From positions 2,570,033-2,634,032 of the forward strand of contig NW_009799103.1 of NCBI RefSeq assembly GCF_000213175.1: a stretch of 64,000 nucleotides of DNA, in the 5' to 3' direction. Within the stretch, counting starts at the first letter, position 1, and the number at the start of each line of letters is the position of its first letter. The translations under genes were made by a program, and so were the position numbers. Under the pieces are notes generated by a model. The model did no database searches and was not told the origin of the DNA. It saw nothing but the letters and a program-made list of their open reading frames with translations. The DNA comes from Neurospora tetrasperma FGSC 2508. Taxonomy: Eukaryota > Ascomycota > Sordariomycetes > Sordariales > Sordariaceae. This document shows positions 1 through 11,257 of this stretch, in pieces.

Positions 1-1
1 G

Positions 2-2500
2 GTCCTGAATGTCAACAAGGTGTATAGCGAGCATCAACGTCTGTTCAGCAAGGTGCCTGTGGTTGACGCGGATGACACTGCCCCCAAGGAAGACTGGGCA
101 GTACTTACAGTTGTTACGGACCTTAATAGCGTTGAGGGCCAGAAACTCCTTTACTTTGCGCTGCGTTTCCGACAGGAACATCAAGGAGTTCGACTCGATA
201 TTGTTCATAACCCCGCTGACCTGGCCAACTCGCCTTCCATCATGAATCAGCGCGTTAAGGCCAAGGAGAGCAGTCTGCTGGAGGTTACCCGCCTTGTTGA
301 CCTTGAAACTATCCTCGAGGAGGGCAAGCCTGAGGCGGATCCGGATTTTGATGCCGACCTTGCTAGCTTCCTCTCTAGCTTGAACTTGAAGTCTGGAGAC
401 AATATGCTCATCCTCAATGGCCGCATCGTTGGTCCTATCGCGTCGGCAAATGACTTCGTAAAGGAGGATTTTGCTGAGTTCCTCCGAACGGAACGTATGA
501 ACCGCATCCTTCCGGTTTACAAGGCAATCGAGGATCTTGGACTGACTGATAAGGTCTCTGGACCCTTGGCTGCTGCCAAGCTGACCTCGGTCACTGCTCT
601 CTCGGGCATCTCAGATACTCCCCAGGGCATATTTGACTCTGCCCCGCCCATCAGAACAACGGCTTATAACAAACTAAACACCACGTACACCTCCTTCCAT
701 GTCGGTAACCCGGAAACCGCCACGATCTTCTTTGTTGCGGTCATCAACCCTGCCAGTGAGATGGGTCAGAAGTGGGCTCCCATACTCAAGGTCCTCTCCG
801 AACTTGAGGGTGTTCATCTGCAAGTATTTGTCAATCCACAGACTGAACTATCGGAGCTCCCCGTCAAGAGGTTCTACCGTTACGTCCTGGAATCTGCTCC
901 CAGCTTCGATGAAAGCGGCAAGGTAAAAGCCTTGTCGGCGACCTTCAGCGGAGTGCCACCAGAGACCCTCCTCGTTGCCGGCATGGATGTCCCGCCTGCT
1001 TGGCTCGTCGCGTCCAAAGTATCCGTCGACGATCTCGACAACCTTCTTCTCAAGGACATCAAAGCCAAGAGAAACACAGAGCACGTAGAAGCCATCTACG
1101 AGCTGGAAAACATTCTAATCGAGGGTCACTCCCGGGAATTCCCGTCCGGCTCACCTCCGCGCGGCGTGCAGCTCGTCCTAGCAACCGAGAAACACCCCCA
1201 CTTCGCCGACACCATCATCATGGCCAATCTCGGCTACTTCCAATTCAAGGCCAACCCAGGCATGTACAACATCCACCTCATGGAGGGCCGTAGCTCCGAC
1301 ATCTTCACGCTCGACAGCGTCGGCGCCCAAGGCTGGTCCCCCGTCCCCGGCGACGAAACCACCGAGGTCGCCTTGCTGTCTTTCCAGGGCGCCACGCTCT
1401 ACCCCCGCCTAACTCGCAAGCCAGGCATGGAGCGCGAGGACGTTCTTCAGGACGAGACCACATCCCAAGACGAATCCCTCGTCTCCAAGGGTCTTAAATT
1501 CGCCGAGGGCCTCTTCGGAGCCAAGAAGCCCACCGAAAAGTCCATATCCGAGACCGAACACGCAGAAATCAACATTTTCTCCGTCGCCTCCGGCCATCTG
1601 TACGAGCGCATGCTCTCCATCATGATCCTTTCCGTCATGGAGCACACAGACCACTCGGTCAAATTCTGGTTCATCGAGCAATTCCTTTCTCCTTCGTTCA
1701 AATCCTTCCTCCCCCACCTGGCCGCCGAATACGGGTTCAAATACGAAATGGTCGCCTACAAATGGCCGCACTGGCTGCGGCACCAATCGGAAAAACAGCG
1801 CGAAATCTGGGGCTACAAGATTCTGTTTTTGGACGTCCTCTTCCCCTTGAGCTTGGACAAGGTCATTTTCGTGGATGCAGACCAGATCGTTCGCACGGAC
1901 ATGTACGACCTCGTCAGCCTCGACCTGGAGGGGGCCCCGTACGGGTTCACGCCCATGTGCGACTCAAGAACCGAAATGGAAGGCTTCCGCTTCTGGAAGA
2001 CCGGGTACTGGGCCAACTACTTGCGGGGCCAGCCGTACCACATCTCGGCGCTGTACGTGGTTGATCTGCGCCGCTTCAGGGAGCTGGCCGCTGGCGATCG
2101 ATTGAGGCAGCAGTATCATACGCTGAGCGCGGATCCGAATAGTCTGTCGAATCTGGACCAGGATCTGCCGAATCATATGCAGTTCCAGATCCCGATCAAG
2201 AGCCTGCCGCAGGAGTGGTTGTGGTGCGAGACGTGGTGTTCAGATGAGACGCTGACGAAGGCGAGAACGATTGATTTGTGCAATAATCCCATGACGAAGG
2301 AGCCCAAGTTGGAGAGGGCGAGGAGGCAGGTGCCTGAGTGGACGGTTTATGACGAGGAGGTCGCGGCGTTGGCTAAGAGGGTCAAGGAGCAGGAAGACAA
2401 GAAGGCTGGGGAAGTTTTGGAGGGGAAGAAGGTTGAGGAGCCGGTGGTTGTGGAGGAGAAACATGAGGAGGAGAAGGAGCATGTCATTGATGAGTTGTAG
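2..2500 (+). CDS. UDP-glucose:glycoprotein glucosyltransferase (UGGT), C-terminal part, 5' end outside window
   Basis: ER-lumen folding sensor that puts one glucose back on N-glycans of misfolded glycoproteins so they rebind the calnexin cycle. The frame is open from base 2, so about 832 residues are visible and the gene starts upstream of the window. The first ~500 visible residues correspond to the thioredoxin-like/beta-sandwich sensor region. From about residue 520 the GT24 catalytic domain is unmistakable: FSVASGHLYERM, the DxD metal site in VFVDADQIVRTD-like context (IFVDADQIVRTDMYDL), and the LPQEWLWCETWC block near its end. The tail is acidic and Lys/Glu-rich and ends HVIDEL, a KDEL/HDEL-type ER-retrieval signal. 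No intron is needed in the visible part. It converges on rad54 with 471 bp between the stop codons. Family assignment is near certain; the upstream exons cannot be judged. Confidence 0.95.
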   Translation, partial: VLNVNKVYSEHQRLFSKVPVVDADDTAPKEDWAVLTVVTDLNSVEGQKLLYFALRFRQEHQGVRLDIVHNPADLANSPSIMNQRVKAKESSLLEVTRLVDLETILEEGKPEADPDFDADLASFLSSLNLKSGDNMLILNGRIVGPIASANDFVKEDFAEFLRTERMNRILPVYKAIEDLGLTDKVSGPLAAAKLTSVTALSGISDTPQGIFDSAPPIRTTAYNKLNTTYTSFHVGNPETATIFFVAVINPASEMGQKWAPILKVLSELEGVHLQVFVNPQTELSELPVKRFYRYVLESAPSFDESGKVKALSATFSGVPPETLLVAGMDVPPAWLVASKVSVDDLDNLLLKDIKAKRNTEHVEAIYELENILIEGHSREFPSGSPPRGVQLVLATEKHPHFADTIIMANLGYFQFKANPGMYNIHLMEGRSSDIFTLDSVGAQGWSPVPGDETTEVALLSFQGATLYPRLTRKPGMEREDVLQDETTSQDESLVSKGLKFAEGLFGAKKPTEKSISETEHAEINIFSVASGHLYERMLSIMILSVMEHTDHSVKFWFIEQFLSPSFKSFLPHLAAEYGFKYEMVAYKWPHWLRHQSEKQREIWGYKILFLDVLFPLSLDKVIFVDADQIVRTDMYDLVSLDLEGAPYGFTPMCDSRTEMEGFRFWKTGYWANYLRGQPYHISALYVVDLRRFRELAAGDRLRQQYHTLSADPNSLSNLDQDLPNHMQFQIPIKSLPQEWLWCETWCSDETLTKARTIDLCNNPMTKEPKLERARRQVPEWTVYDEEVAALAKRVKEQEDKKAGEVLEGKKVEEPVVVEEKHEEEKEHVIDEL

Positions 2501-2971
2501 ATCTGCAAAGCGAGGTGTCATGGCATGGGTGGGTGTTAGTTATTCCTGTTCAATGTAGCGTGCGCCTATAGTACATTTGATAGATGATATATAAACCACT
2601 TCTCAAACCCTTCTTACAACCAGCTGAAGAGCATCAACATCAGATACTGCGCTATATAGACAATAACCCGCCGCTGGAGTCTTTACTAACCCAAGCAGCT
2701 GATCGAAGGATGAATGCTACTGATAGTTTACGTAGTGTGATGATTGTTACGATGTGTAACGATATGTGTATTTGTAAATCCTCCCATAACACACCCGAAA
2801 CACCCAAACACCGTACGCTACATGATACTTGTTTCTCAGCTAAATCTCACCATCCGACGACACCCGAAACTCCATCAGGCTGCGTTGATTGCACGCACCT
2901 TCTTACCCAGCATCCCCACCCTCCTCAATTAAAGAGAAAGAAAAAAGAAAAAGAAAAGAAAAACGAGCCGC
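2501..2971. other. 3' intergenic between convergent UGGT and rad54
   Basis: 471 bp between two converging stop codons, presumably holding both 3' UTRs. A purine-rich run (AAAGAAAAAAGAAAAAG type) lies at about 2933-2965. The short ORFs here show no protein-like composition. Confidence 0.6.
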
Positions 2972-5467
2972 TCAATGAGAGATATACTGAAACACAGCAC
3001 TAACATCCCTTTCCCCAACCTCCTGCCTCAACAAATGATCATGAATGCTCTTCATTCCTCCACTACCACCATTCGGGTCGCCGCCCTTTCCACTCTTACC
3101 CGCCGCGTCCTCGCCCTCCCAATGATTAACAAAGTGATTCCAAGTGCTAGTATCGCCATACAACATGGCCTGCGCCTTCATATACTGCCTACCATCCGGT
3201 TTACACCGCTTACACTTGAACGTGTCATGGGTATCGCTCTTGGTCCCGGGTCTATAAGTGAACAGCTCGCGCAGCGAGTCCAGAGAAAAGTGTCTCTCCA
3301 CATCTTCGGCGCTGTCGACGACGCACGACGAAAGGGATTGCTTGTGGCTCTGTCGCTGGAAGATTTTCTCTTCAATGGTACCCGTGGCGATGAAGCGGTA
3401 GACAAAGCAGTCCTTCTTCTGGCCATCGCGCCACACGCGCGCCAGCGCCTGCTGATCGGCTGCTGGATTCCAGTCCGGGTCGAAGAGGACGAGTCGGTTG
3501 GCACCGATCAGGTTGAGGCCGCACCCACCGGCTTTGGAAGAGAGCAAAAAGACAAACTCGTCGCCTTCCGGGTCGTTGAATTTGTCGACAAGTTTTTGGC
3601 GTTTGTTGACGTTCATGGTGCCGTCTAGTCGCAGACAGCCGTATTGCCGGTTGCGGCAGAGACGCTCAAAGAGGTCAAGCGTTTGGGTGTAGTTGCTGAT
3701 GAGCACAATCTTGTCGTTGGTGTCGGCGCGGATGCGGGCGAGCATGCGGTCGAGCACTTGCATCTTTCCAGAGTACCATGGCTTGACGTCGCGGTCGCGG
3801 CCGCGCGCTTCCTTTGGTACGTAGTCTTCTGGCCAGTACTGCTCGCAGCCAGGCAGATCGGCCGATAGGTCGAGCAGGTCTGGGTGGTTGCAGAGCTTCT
3901 TGAGGATGTTGATGGCCTTGAGAGGTTGAGAGCCCTTGCCACGCAGGAGAGCTTGGATGTCGGGGGAGGCGACAAAGTAATTGTACAAGTCGAGCTGGAA
4001 GGGAGCGAGGTTGCAGAAGACAACGTGCTCGTACTTCACGGGGAGGTACTTGGAGAGAATATCGTTGGTACGACGAATGATGAACTTGTTGACGATGGCA
4101 AGGAGTTCAACCAAGCACTCGTCACCACGCTTTCGCTCAGCTTCCGAGGCGTCAGCATCGCGGCCGCGTAGAATCGGAATTTCGAAACGTTTGCGGAACT
4201 CGAGACGAGTACCGAGGAGATCTGGGTTGGCGAAGCTGATCAGAGCAAAGTACTCTGACAAGTCGTTCTGAATGGGTGTACCAGACAAGATGACCCTCCT
4301 CGAAACATTCAGGCTGTTCAAGGCGCTAAACGTCTGACTGTCTCCGTTCTTCAGGCGATGACCCTCGTCGCAAAGCATCAACCCAATGGGAGTCCCCTTA
4401 AGCTCGTCCACATTGAGCCTTAGCGTCTCGTACGAGACGATGATCACCGGTCTCGTCACAGACCGTCCACTGGCAATCGCCCACTGCCGCAGCTGCCTCG
4501 TCAACTCCTCCTTCGAGGCCTTTCCATCAATGGCAAAGGGCGTGATAGCGTCCGCGCCCAACCATTTGACCAACTCATTCGCCCAATTCCTGACCAAACT
4601 CGACGGACACGCCACAATGGCCTTTTGGATCGTCGACTTTCCAGCATCCGGCGACTGCTTCAACAGCGTCCACAGTAGCGTGATGCACTGCAACGTCTTT
4701 CCCAAGCCCATCTCGTCCGCCATGATGCAACCATTCGCCTTCTCATCAATCATGCCCGTCACGCACCGGTACATGAACCGGACACCCTCGATCTGATGCG
4801 GCCGCAGCACCTTGGCCAGCCTGGGATCAATCACCACCGGGACACGAGGGTGCTCACCCTCGACTTTCTTCTTGATGCCCAGAATCTCCGCCAGACTCTT
4901 GTGCACCAGCGGCGCATCAACCTTGACCTCTGGTTCTTCCTTCTTTTCTTCAATGGCCTTTGGCGCCGTATCCTTGGGCTTATCATCCACTGTCGGATCA
5001 TACAGCACAATAGCAAACTCGTCGCACGGGTCATGCAGCGGCTTAGCCACAAAGACGGCGCCCTGTCTCAGGCCGAGCGTGGGTGGGGGGCGGTTTGGGT
5101 TGTACGCGGTCGTGTTCTTGTTGATGAGCGGCACGGAGAACGCCTTGCGAAATACCTGTGACTTGTCTTTGACTGCGAACACGGGGAACTTGTTGGCGTC
5201 GCGGTTGGCGAGGGCGAGCCGATCGGCGTTGGTGTAGGGCTTGTCGGCGCCATCCTCGTCGTCTTCGCCACCAGCACCTTTATAATCGATCTTTCTGCGC
5301 TTTCGTGCCGGCCGGTCGACGGCTACGGTGCGCGTCGCGGAGCCGGGGCATTTGAACGGCTTGGTGAGTTTATCGAGGGATTGAGGTGTGGGGAACTTGC
5401 TGCGTTGAGTGAGAGCGAGACTGTTGGTGCTGTTGTCCTTGGAGGCGGCCTTGGATGTTGAGACCAT
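2972..5467 (-). CDS. rad54: RAD54-type SNF2 DNA-repair translocase
   Basis: dsDNA translocase that works with Rad51 in homologous recombination, remodelling chromatin and promoting strand invasion; nuclear. One uninterrupted 831-codon frame. N-terminal ~200 residues are basic, with a likely nuclear signal (RPARKRRKIDYK). The SNF2 core follows: motif I DEMGLGKT, motif II DEGH in LMLCDEGHRLKN, motif III LSGTPIQNDLSEY. The helicase C lobe has LRLDGTMNVNKRQ, SSKAGGCGLNLIGANRL and VWRDGQKKDCFVYRF. A Cys pair (CKRCKPDG) near the C-terminus resembles the Rad54 zinc-binding region. The frame extends to a TTG at 5491, but the first ATG is 5467, in a good CCATGG context, so that start is used. Neurospora calls its RAD54 gene mus-25 (recollection). 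Highly conserved and certain at family level. Confidence 0.96.
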   Translation of the reverse strand: MVSTSKAASKDNSTNSLALTQRSKFPTPQSLDKLTKPFKCPGSATRTVAVDRPARKRRKIDYKGAGGEDDEDGADKPYTNADRLALANRDANKFPVFAVKDKSQVFRKAFSVPLINKNTTAYNPNRPPPTLGLRQGAVFVAKPLHDPCDEFAIVLYDPTVDDKPKDTAPKAIEEKKEEPEVKVDAPLVHKSLAEILGIKKKVEGEHPRVPVVIDPRLAKVLRPHQIEGVRFMYRCVTGMIDEKANGCIMADEMGLGKTLQCITLLWTLLKQSPDAGKSTIQKAIVACPSSLVRNWANELVKWLGADAITPFAIDGKASKEELTRQLRQWAIASGRSVTRPVIIVSYETLRLNVDELKGTPIGLMLCDEGHRLKNGDSQTFSALNSLNVSRRVILSGTPIQNDLSEYFALISFANPDLLGTRLEFRKRFEIPILRGRDADASEAERKRGDECLVELLAIVNKFIIRRTNDILSKYLPVKYEHVVFCNLAPFQLDLYNYFVASPDIQALLRGKGSQPLKAINILKKLCNHPDLLDLSADLPGCEQYWPEDYVPKEARGRDRDVKPWYSGKMQVLDRMLARIRADTNDKIVLISNYTQTLDLFERLCRNRQYGCLRLDGTMNVNKRQKLVDKFNDPEGDEFVFLLSSKAGGCGLNLIGANRLVLFDPDWNPAADQQALARVWRDGQKKDCFVYRFIATGTIEEKIFQRQSHKQSLSSCVVDSAEDVERHFSLDSLRELFTYRPGTKSDTHDTFKCKRCKPDGRQYMKAQAMLYGDTSTWNHFVNHWEGEDAAGKSGKGGDPNGGSGGMKSIHDHLLRQEVGERDVSAVFQYISH

Positions 5468-6369
5468 GGATGCTGTCCTATCGAGACTCAAGGATGTTAT
5501 TATCCGGATGTTAAGAGTGGTGATGTTGGTGATTGATGGGATGGGGAGGTGTGTGCTTACATCTTCGCTGTAAGGAACGGGCTTTGTTACAACGGCCTCG
5601 GTAGCTTCCTAGGAACAACGCTAGACCTGTATCTCTATGTGGGAATTTTTTATTTCACGCCCGTCACTCAAAAGAACAATAACCGAAAATTCCGGAAGGC
5701 AAATGAGAGGGAAAGGAAAAAACCACCGCAAAAAGACTAAGCGGGCTCCAGGAAGGAAGATGGCGATTGGCGCCTGCTTACCTTAACAATGTTGACTAAA
5801 CACAGACGCGAAGATCGGAAGGGTGGGGGGCGAATCGCGCCTTCCTCACACGGTATCACATGATTTTGTCTAGCTTTCCCTGTTAGTTAGGTGACTACTA
5901 TGTACAGTGTGTGGCCAATCCTAACCCTTGAATATTCGTCTCCACTTTTGCATCACTCACAGCTTCGTCTGATTGGTCACTGTTTGTCACACCTACCAAT
6001 GCCGTCGTCGTCGTTCTATGTTGAGGGCATTCACAAATGCTCCTCGGTGAGACCTATGGTCCAGACCGACAAGTGCCAGGAAGGTATTAAATATGTATTC
6101 TCAAGTCGTAAGCACCCCAGAAAGTAACGATAGACAGAATTTGTCATGCATGCATGCTCGCTTGCTCTATGCCATGGTATAACGTAAAGGAAGAGTGTGT
6201 GTGTGTGTGTGTGTGTGTTTGTGGTGTTTAGCGATAAAAGATCCCCGTCCCCATGAAGTCACGCTTGTCATCTTCGCCAAAATCTACCTTAAACGCCTTT
6301 GTCCCCTCTTTCTCTTTCTTTCCCAAGCTCTTCACGACATACCATATCATCCATCCATTATGTTGTCCC
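5468..6369. other. rad54 upstream region and Sec7-gene 3' region
   Basis: About 900 bp between the rad54 start and the stop of the Sec7-PH gene, both transcribed leftwards. It must hold the rad54 promoter and the 3' UTR of the next gene. The only distinct structure is a GT dinucleotide repeat at 6195-6218. No coding sequence seen. Confidence 0.6.
6195..6218. repeat. (GT)12 microsatellite
   Basis: Twelve consecutive GT units, starting about 150 bp beyond the stop of the Sec7-PH gene and so probably in or near its 3' UTR. Likely length-polymorphic between strains. Confidence 0.95.
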
Positions 6370-7078
6370 TTAGCCCTTGACCTCCCTTTCCAGCGACGCA
6401 TCCATGGCCTCACCAGGTAAAGGTTCGCCTTCTCCATCGCTGTCAACCACATCCTCACCCCTTGCCGCGCGTCTCGCATTCTCCCTTTCACGGTAAATCT
6501 CCGACCTCCTGATATCTGCCTCGCGCAGGCTGTCTACATACGTCCTGTACTTCACAATTTCGTTGAGGAGATGCTGGCTCTTCTTCTCCCAGTTGGTCAT
6601 CGCCTTGGCCGCGTTCACTGATCGAGGCGAGAATGCCAGAAGCATAGGACTCCTGAGCGAATTATGCTTTTGGAAGTCTTCTTCAAGACTCCTGACGTAG
6701 GCGATGAGATGCCCAAACTGTTCACGCTCCGAAAGGGTGCTGGGCCGAAGGGACTGCGAGGGCGGTGTCCACTCGGCAATGTGAATCTTATCACCTGGTA
6801 GCTTCGAGGACGATGATGCGTGGTTGGGACGGGGGAGTGCGCCGGGGCCGCTGAATGTGACACCGAGGGCGCCGCTGCTGGCCGAGCTTCCCGGCCGACC
6901 AAAGTCGAAAGAAGAGCTTCTAACACTGCGTCGACTATGGAGCGAGGCACGGCTGCCAGAGATCGTGCTGGAAACCGCCATCGCTGCCATTGCCGATGCC
7001 GCGTTTGCTGCGCTGCCAGGGCGTGAATGGCCTTTGTAGTTGCTGCTGACGCTGTTGCTAGCAGGACGCCCGGCAGTT

Positions 7079-7110
<32 letters not shown>

Positions 7111-10100
7111 TGTGTTGTTCAGGTCGCCATTACTTTGGATGCCAGAAACCCGGGTCGAGTTGATGACCGCATCACTCCAGCCGTATTCGATATTGGAGAC
7201 ACCGCCTATCATGGGATGGGTGCTTGACCGCGCGCTCCAATAGTTGGCTGTAGTCACAAATTCCCTGCAAATCTCGGCCGTTCCGACCTGGAACAAATGG
7301 AGCGCCCCGTTAGGTAACGACAAACACCAGACGTGCGGACGGGCTCGCGAATAGCCTGGTGGCGGCATAATCGTCGCCAGTGTCTGGCGCAGCGAAAACG
7401 TGCCCACTTTTACCGCATTGTCTTGCCAGTTGCCACCACCAACAACTCCTCCCTTTGGTGCGTTACTGCGCATTCCCCTTTTCCTGCTTGTCGATTTGTT
7501 TGGAGAGAAGGAGAACAAGCTTAGCTGTCCCTTCTGGATAACTGCAAAGACCTCGTTCCATGTGCGTTCTTTGGACCGTTTGTCGACGGTTTCCATATGA
7601 TGTTTGTGCGTAACAATACCCTCCTTGACCCATGGAGGACCGGCTAATTCCAGGGACTCATCTTCCAGCAGCTCCCCGGCGTTGAAATCCTCCGTCTTGC
7701 TAATCGCGAGATCAAGTGTGTTGTCTTCGCGTATGATGGCCTGACTAAGCGCATTTGCAAACCCAATCGATTGCTGATAGTCGCCACGGAAGGAGGATCC
7801 AAAAGAGTCCATGGACATGGTCGTATGGGTCCTACCCAGCGACGCTTTGCTCCAGGTCGCCGAGGATTCGGTGGGGCTCCAAAGTGAGTTTCCGTCGTCA
7901 AAGCTAGTCCGGCTCGAATTAAAGCTAGTTCCGAAGCCTCTTGGTCTCGACCGACTCTTTGAGTTCCATCTGGATGAATTCGCTTTGGGCCCTTCGGGAA
8001 TCCTACCCCGAGTGGAAGCCATACCCTCCGATGGTGCTTTACTCAGTACACTAGGGCTCCGCTTGAGCACACCCATAACCGATAAGCTGCCTTGGGCGGT
8101 TGTCGAGAGACCCGTCGTATTGGCGGCACCGCCAAATAACGGTAGGCTTTCGTCGCGGATGGATGAGTAGATGTCTTTGAGGACTGCTTCGACTTGCGAT
8201 TCCCATCCCTTCAGGGGCCCATCAAAGGGCGCTCTTACGAGAGGCCCGCAACTATCAGCGGTAGACGAATCTGTTATTGTACCAAAGCCGGACGTCGGCC
8301 GTGCTGGCGGCTTGAAAGAATGTCTGAAACTGTGTTTGTTATCTTCACTAGAGTTGCGACGGTTGCCCTCAACGCCAAGACTGGCACCTTTGCCAGGTAG
8401 AATACTGGGACGTTCGAATGCTTCTGGATTCGAATCCTCGAGTGCCTGTCGGATCGTGGTCATGGTGTTCTTGATGAACTGGCTCTTGGTCATCTTGTGT
8501 TCAATATCAGCCATATGCAAGTCCGTATTGAGGAGCATGATGGAGTAGCAAATGGTGTGAATGATGTCTGTAACGTAGATTGTCAGCGCAAGAAACACTT
8601 CAATTGCATTCCAAGCAGGACTTACCCATTGATTTGAACCCATGGTTGGGATTGCATTCACACCATCGGTTGGAGAAAGCGACCAGAATCCGATCAACCT
8701 GCTGGGTTTCCGCCCTCAAAAGGAGGCGGTTGCAAAGCTGTCGCAAACTAGCACAAACACTCATGTTCTCAAATTCATAGTTTTCCATGTACGCCCGGAG
8801 CGTGCGTTGCCGGACAGGACCCTCCTCACCCATCCATGCGGCCGCCTTGTCTCTGGCAATGAAGTCCTCATTACCTTCGTAAATTTTGAGCGCCTTCTGC
8901 CGGTCATCGTCGGTGGGGTCGCCGACCACAAATTGTTCGGGCTCGTCGAGTTCTGATTTGCTGGCCGGCTTGATTGATTCGGCAGTCTTCAAGCCACCTG
9001 CGCCCAAGCCCAGCAAATTAGGCTCGGTATTATCTACCCGTAAACTAGGCAAGCTGGGTTTCTTGCTCGCTTTGGAGGACATCTTGGAGTTCTGACGAGC
9101 AGGAGCCTTCAAGTCCTCCTTTGACTTGCCAAGGCTAGGGTAGCTCTTCGACTTGGACACCGTCGGCGAAGAGGATCGTCTCTTCTTTTCCTTTGCTCGA
9201 CCCGGCCTCAGGCTTAGTTTACGGGACTCGGTGCGAGAAACTGTCTTCGATTCGGGACTGTATTCGCTCTCGCTATCATCGCGCAAGAATGATCTCGGGG
9301 GTGAAGTCATGGTTCGATCGAGCGCTGGCCTGCCTGGCATTTCTATTCGAGGCTGTCTGGCCTCAACCGAGTCGCTAGAAGAGTTAGGGTCGATGGCGCG
9401 TATCACGGCTTTTGGACTCGGTTCGTAGTCGGGAGAGAATCCTCTTTGATAACTATCCTTGTTCCGTCTGATCTCGGGAGAATCCTCCAAAGATCTGTAT
9501 GGCGCGCCCGAGTCAGAAGCCTCTGTCGACGGTAGAGGGGCATCGGCAAACGATTCAATAATAGGACTATCCTGCAAGAACGGGTCCATAGCCCGCCTTG
9601 AGCTGCCGCCCATGGGACTCGGCTCCGGCCTAGCCATCAGGGTGTCTCGATTGCCCAGAGTCATTCTGGCTGGCGACTTGTTCGGTAAATGAGGGATCGG
9701 CGGTAGTTCCAGTTCCGTGATGGACTGCTTCCGCCTCTTGAAAAAGGACGAAGTCTTCTTTTGCAGCGTATGTGTGACGGTCTGGGGTGGCTCGCGAACA
9801 GGTGGGAGGGTTGGCGACTTGAGCGAATTCACCTTACTGCTCGAGCCGTCGTTGGCTGTCGATGATAGGTATGGGAACGTGGGCGGGGTTTGAGAGTTCG
9901 CCTTGGACGAACCAAACAATTTGCGGAAAAAGCCAGATTTCTCCTTTGGCTGTTGGATGGCTTGGTGTATGGCGTTTATCGGGTTCTCAAGCATTGTATC
10001 CTTGGTCTTCTCGTAGCCGACATGGGGAGCAGGCGCTGCTTCCACGTCAAAGGGAGGAATGGAAGCCGGAGGAACGGAGGGAACATCGCGCTGGGCATTG

Positions 10101-11257
10101 TATTTCACTTCGGACTGGCGCACCGTCGATGCGCTCTTTGAAGATCTCATGCTGCGTGGGCGATCATTACCCGGGGCTTTGGGCGTCAATTTGGAGTTGC
10201 TCTTTGTGTCTGGGGGCGCAAGAACGGGCAATGACGGGACGGTAGTCAGCCTTCGTGGGCCGGCGGGGACGTGAGGGGTAGGCGCGGCATCGTAGTCGTG
10301 CTCGTGGCCGTTGTCAAAAAGGGATTTTGAAAACTCAATGTGCCACGGAGGCTGTTGTTGACTGGTGGAGGGCCTTGCGTCGCCGCAATCAAAGCTGGAT
10401 GATCTGCCAATACCTCGGGCCCAGCGCTGGCTGCCAAGAACCTGCGCATAGCCTGGGTCTATGCTGTTAGTGCTGCTGCCTTTGCTGCCCTTGCCGCCTC
10501 TCGAATGTATCGCCCGTGGCGTGCCACCCAGCTCGCGCATGCTGTTGATGCGACCCAGGCCTGATTGGTAGCCCGAACTGCTGTTACTCCGGCGCCTGCG
10601 CGACAACCTATCCTCTGCCTCATAATCGGAGCTGTAAGTGTACGCATGTCCACGACCTGCCCTTGAGTTGAACGACATTGTGCGACCGGTGTCGTTTCCG
10701 TACGAGTAGATGTTGGAATCGTCAAAGGCGTTCCGTGACCCGCCGAACGAGGTGCCCATCTGCTCCAATGACAGCTTGTCGAGTCCCAGGAGCATGTTTG
10801 TGACCAGGGAATCGCGGGTAAACTGGCGGGGCGAGAGCGAGAGGTCGTGCGAGTCGCGATGGGGCGGGCGCGTCGATTCGGGGGAGGGTTCGGAGGGGTG
10901 TTCGGAGGGATCGGACTCCTTCGACATGTTCGTGTCGACGGGTCTGAGGCTTTGAAGAAAGGACTCGATATCGGCGGCGTTCCGCACAGGGTCCCTCAGC
11001 GAGCGGGCACCAGAGGGAGACCTTCCACTTTTGCGCTTGGGGGGCGTGGACGGGTGGAGGAAGGGGTGCGGCGCGGGCGTGGTTTGCAGAAAGTCGTCGC
11101 TGCTGTGCCTCCTGTGATGGCTCGTGTGATGGCCGAGATGGGAAGGGGGAGTCGGAGTATCTCTGGTGTTGATCCTCAAGTCTAACCTTGGGTCAGGGTG
11201 CTGGTTGTGGTTCCGCCTCGCATTCGCACTTCGGCGCGCCGTATCTGGAGAATGCAT
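6370..11257 (-). CDS. Sec7-domain ARF guanine-nucleotide exchange factor with PH domain (Syt1/Yel1-like)
   Basis: Catalyses GDP/GTP exchange on ARF-family GTPases in membrane traffic. Two exons, 8626-11257 and 6370-8567 (transcribed leftwards). The 58-bp intron starts GTAAG, has a CTGAC branch site and ends ACAG, giving 1609 aa. Residues 1-780 are low-complexity and Ser/Pro-rich. Sec7 spans about 782-932, with the glutamic-finger context LLLRAETQQVDRI and, after the intron, HTICYSIMLLNTDLHMADI. PH is at about 1188-1324 (WVKEGIVTHK to FVTTANYWSAR). A poly-Gly run follows, then a Ser-rich stretch and a helical C-terminus (SLREADIRRSEIYRERENAR). Domain order matches yeast Syt1/Yel1-type factors. 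The frame extends to a GTG at 11320; the first ATG, in CACAATGC context, is 11257. The intron cuts the Sec7 domain, so either exon alone would look like a broken GEF. Confidence 0.9.
7078..7110. repeat. CCG trinucleotide run encoding poly-Gly
   Basis: Imperfect run of CCG units on the + strand (CGG/GGC on the coding strand) inside the second exon of the Sec7-PH gene, encoding an uninterrupted glycine tract just after the PH domain. Confidence 0.85.
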
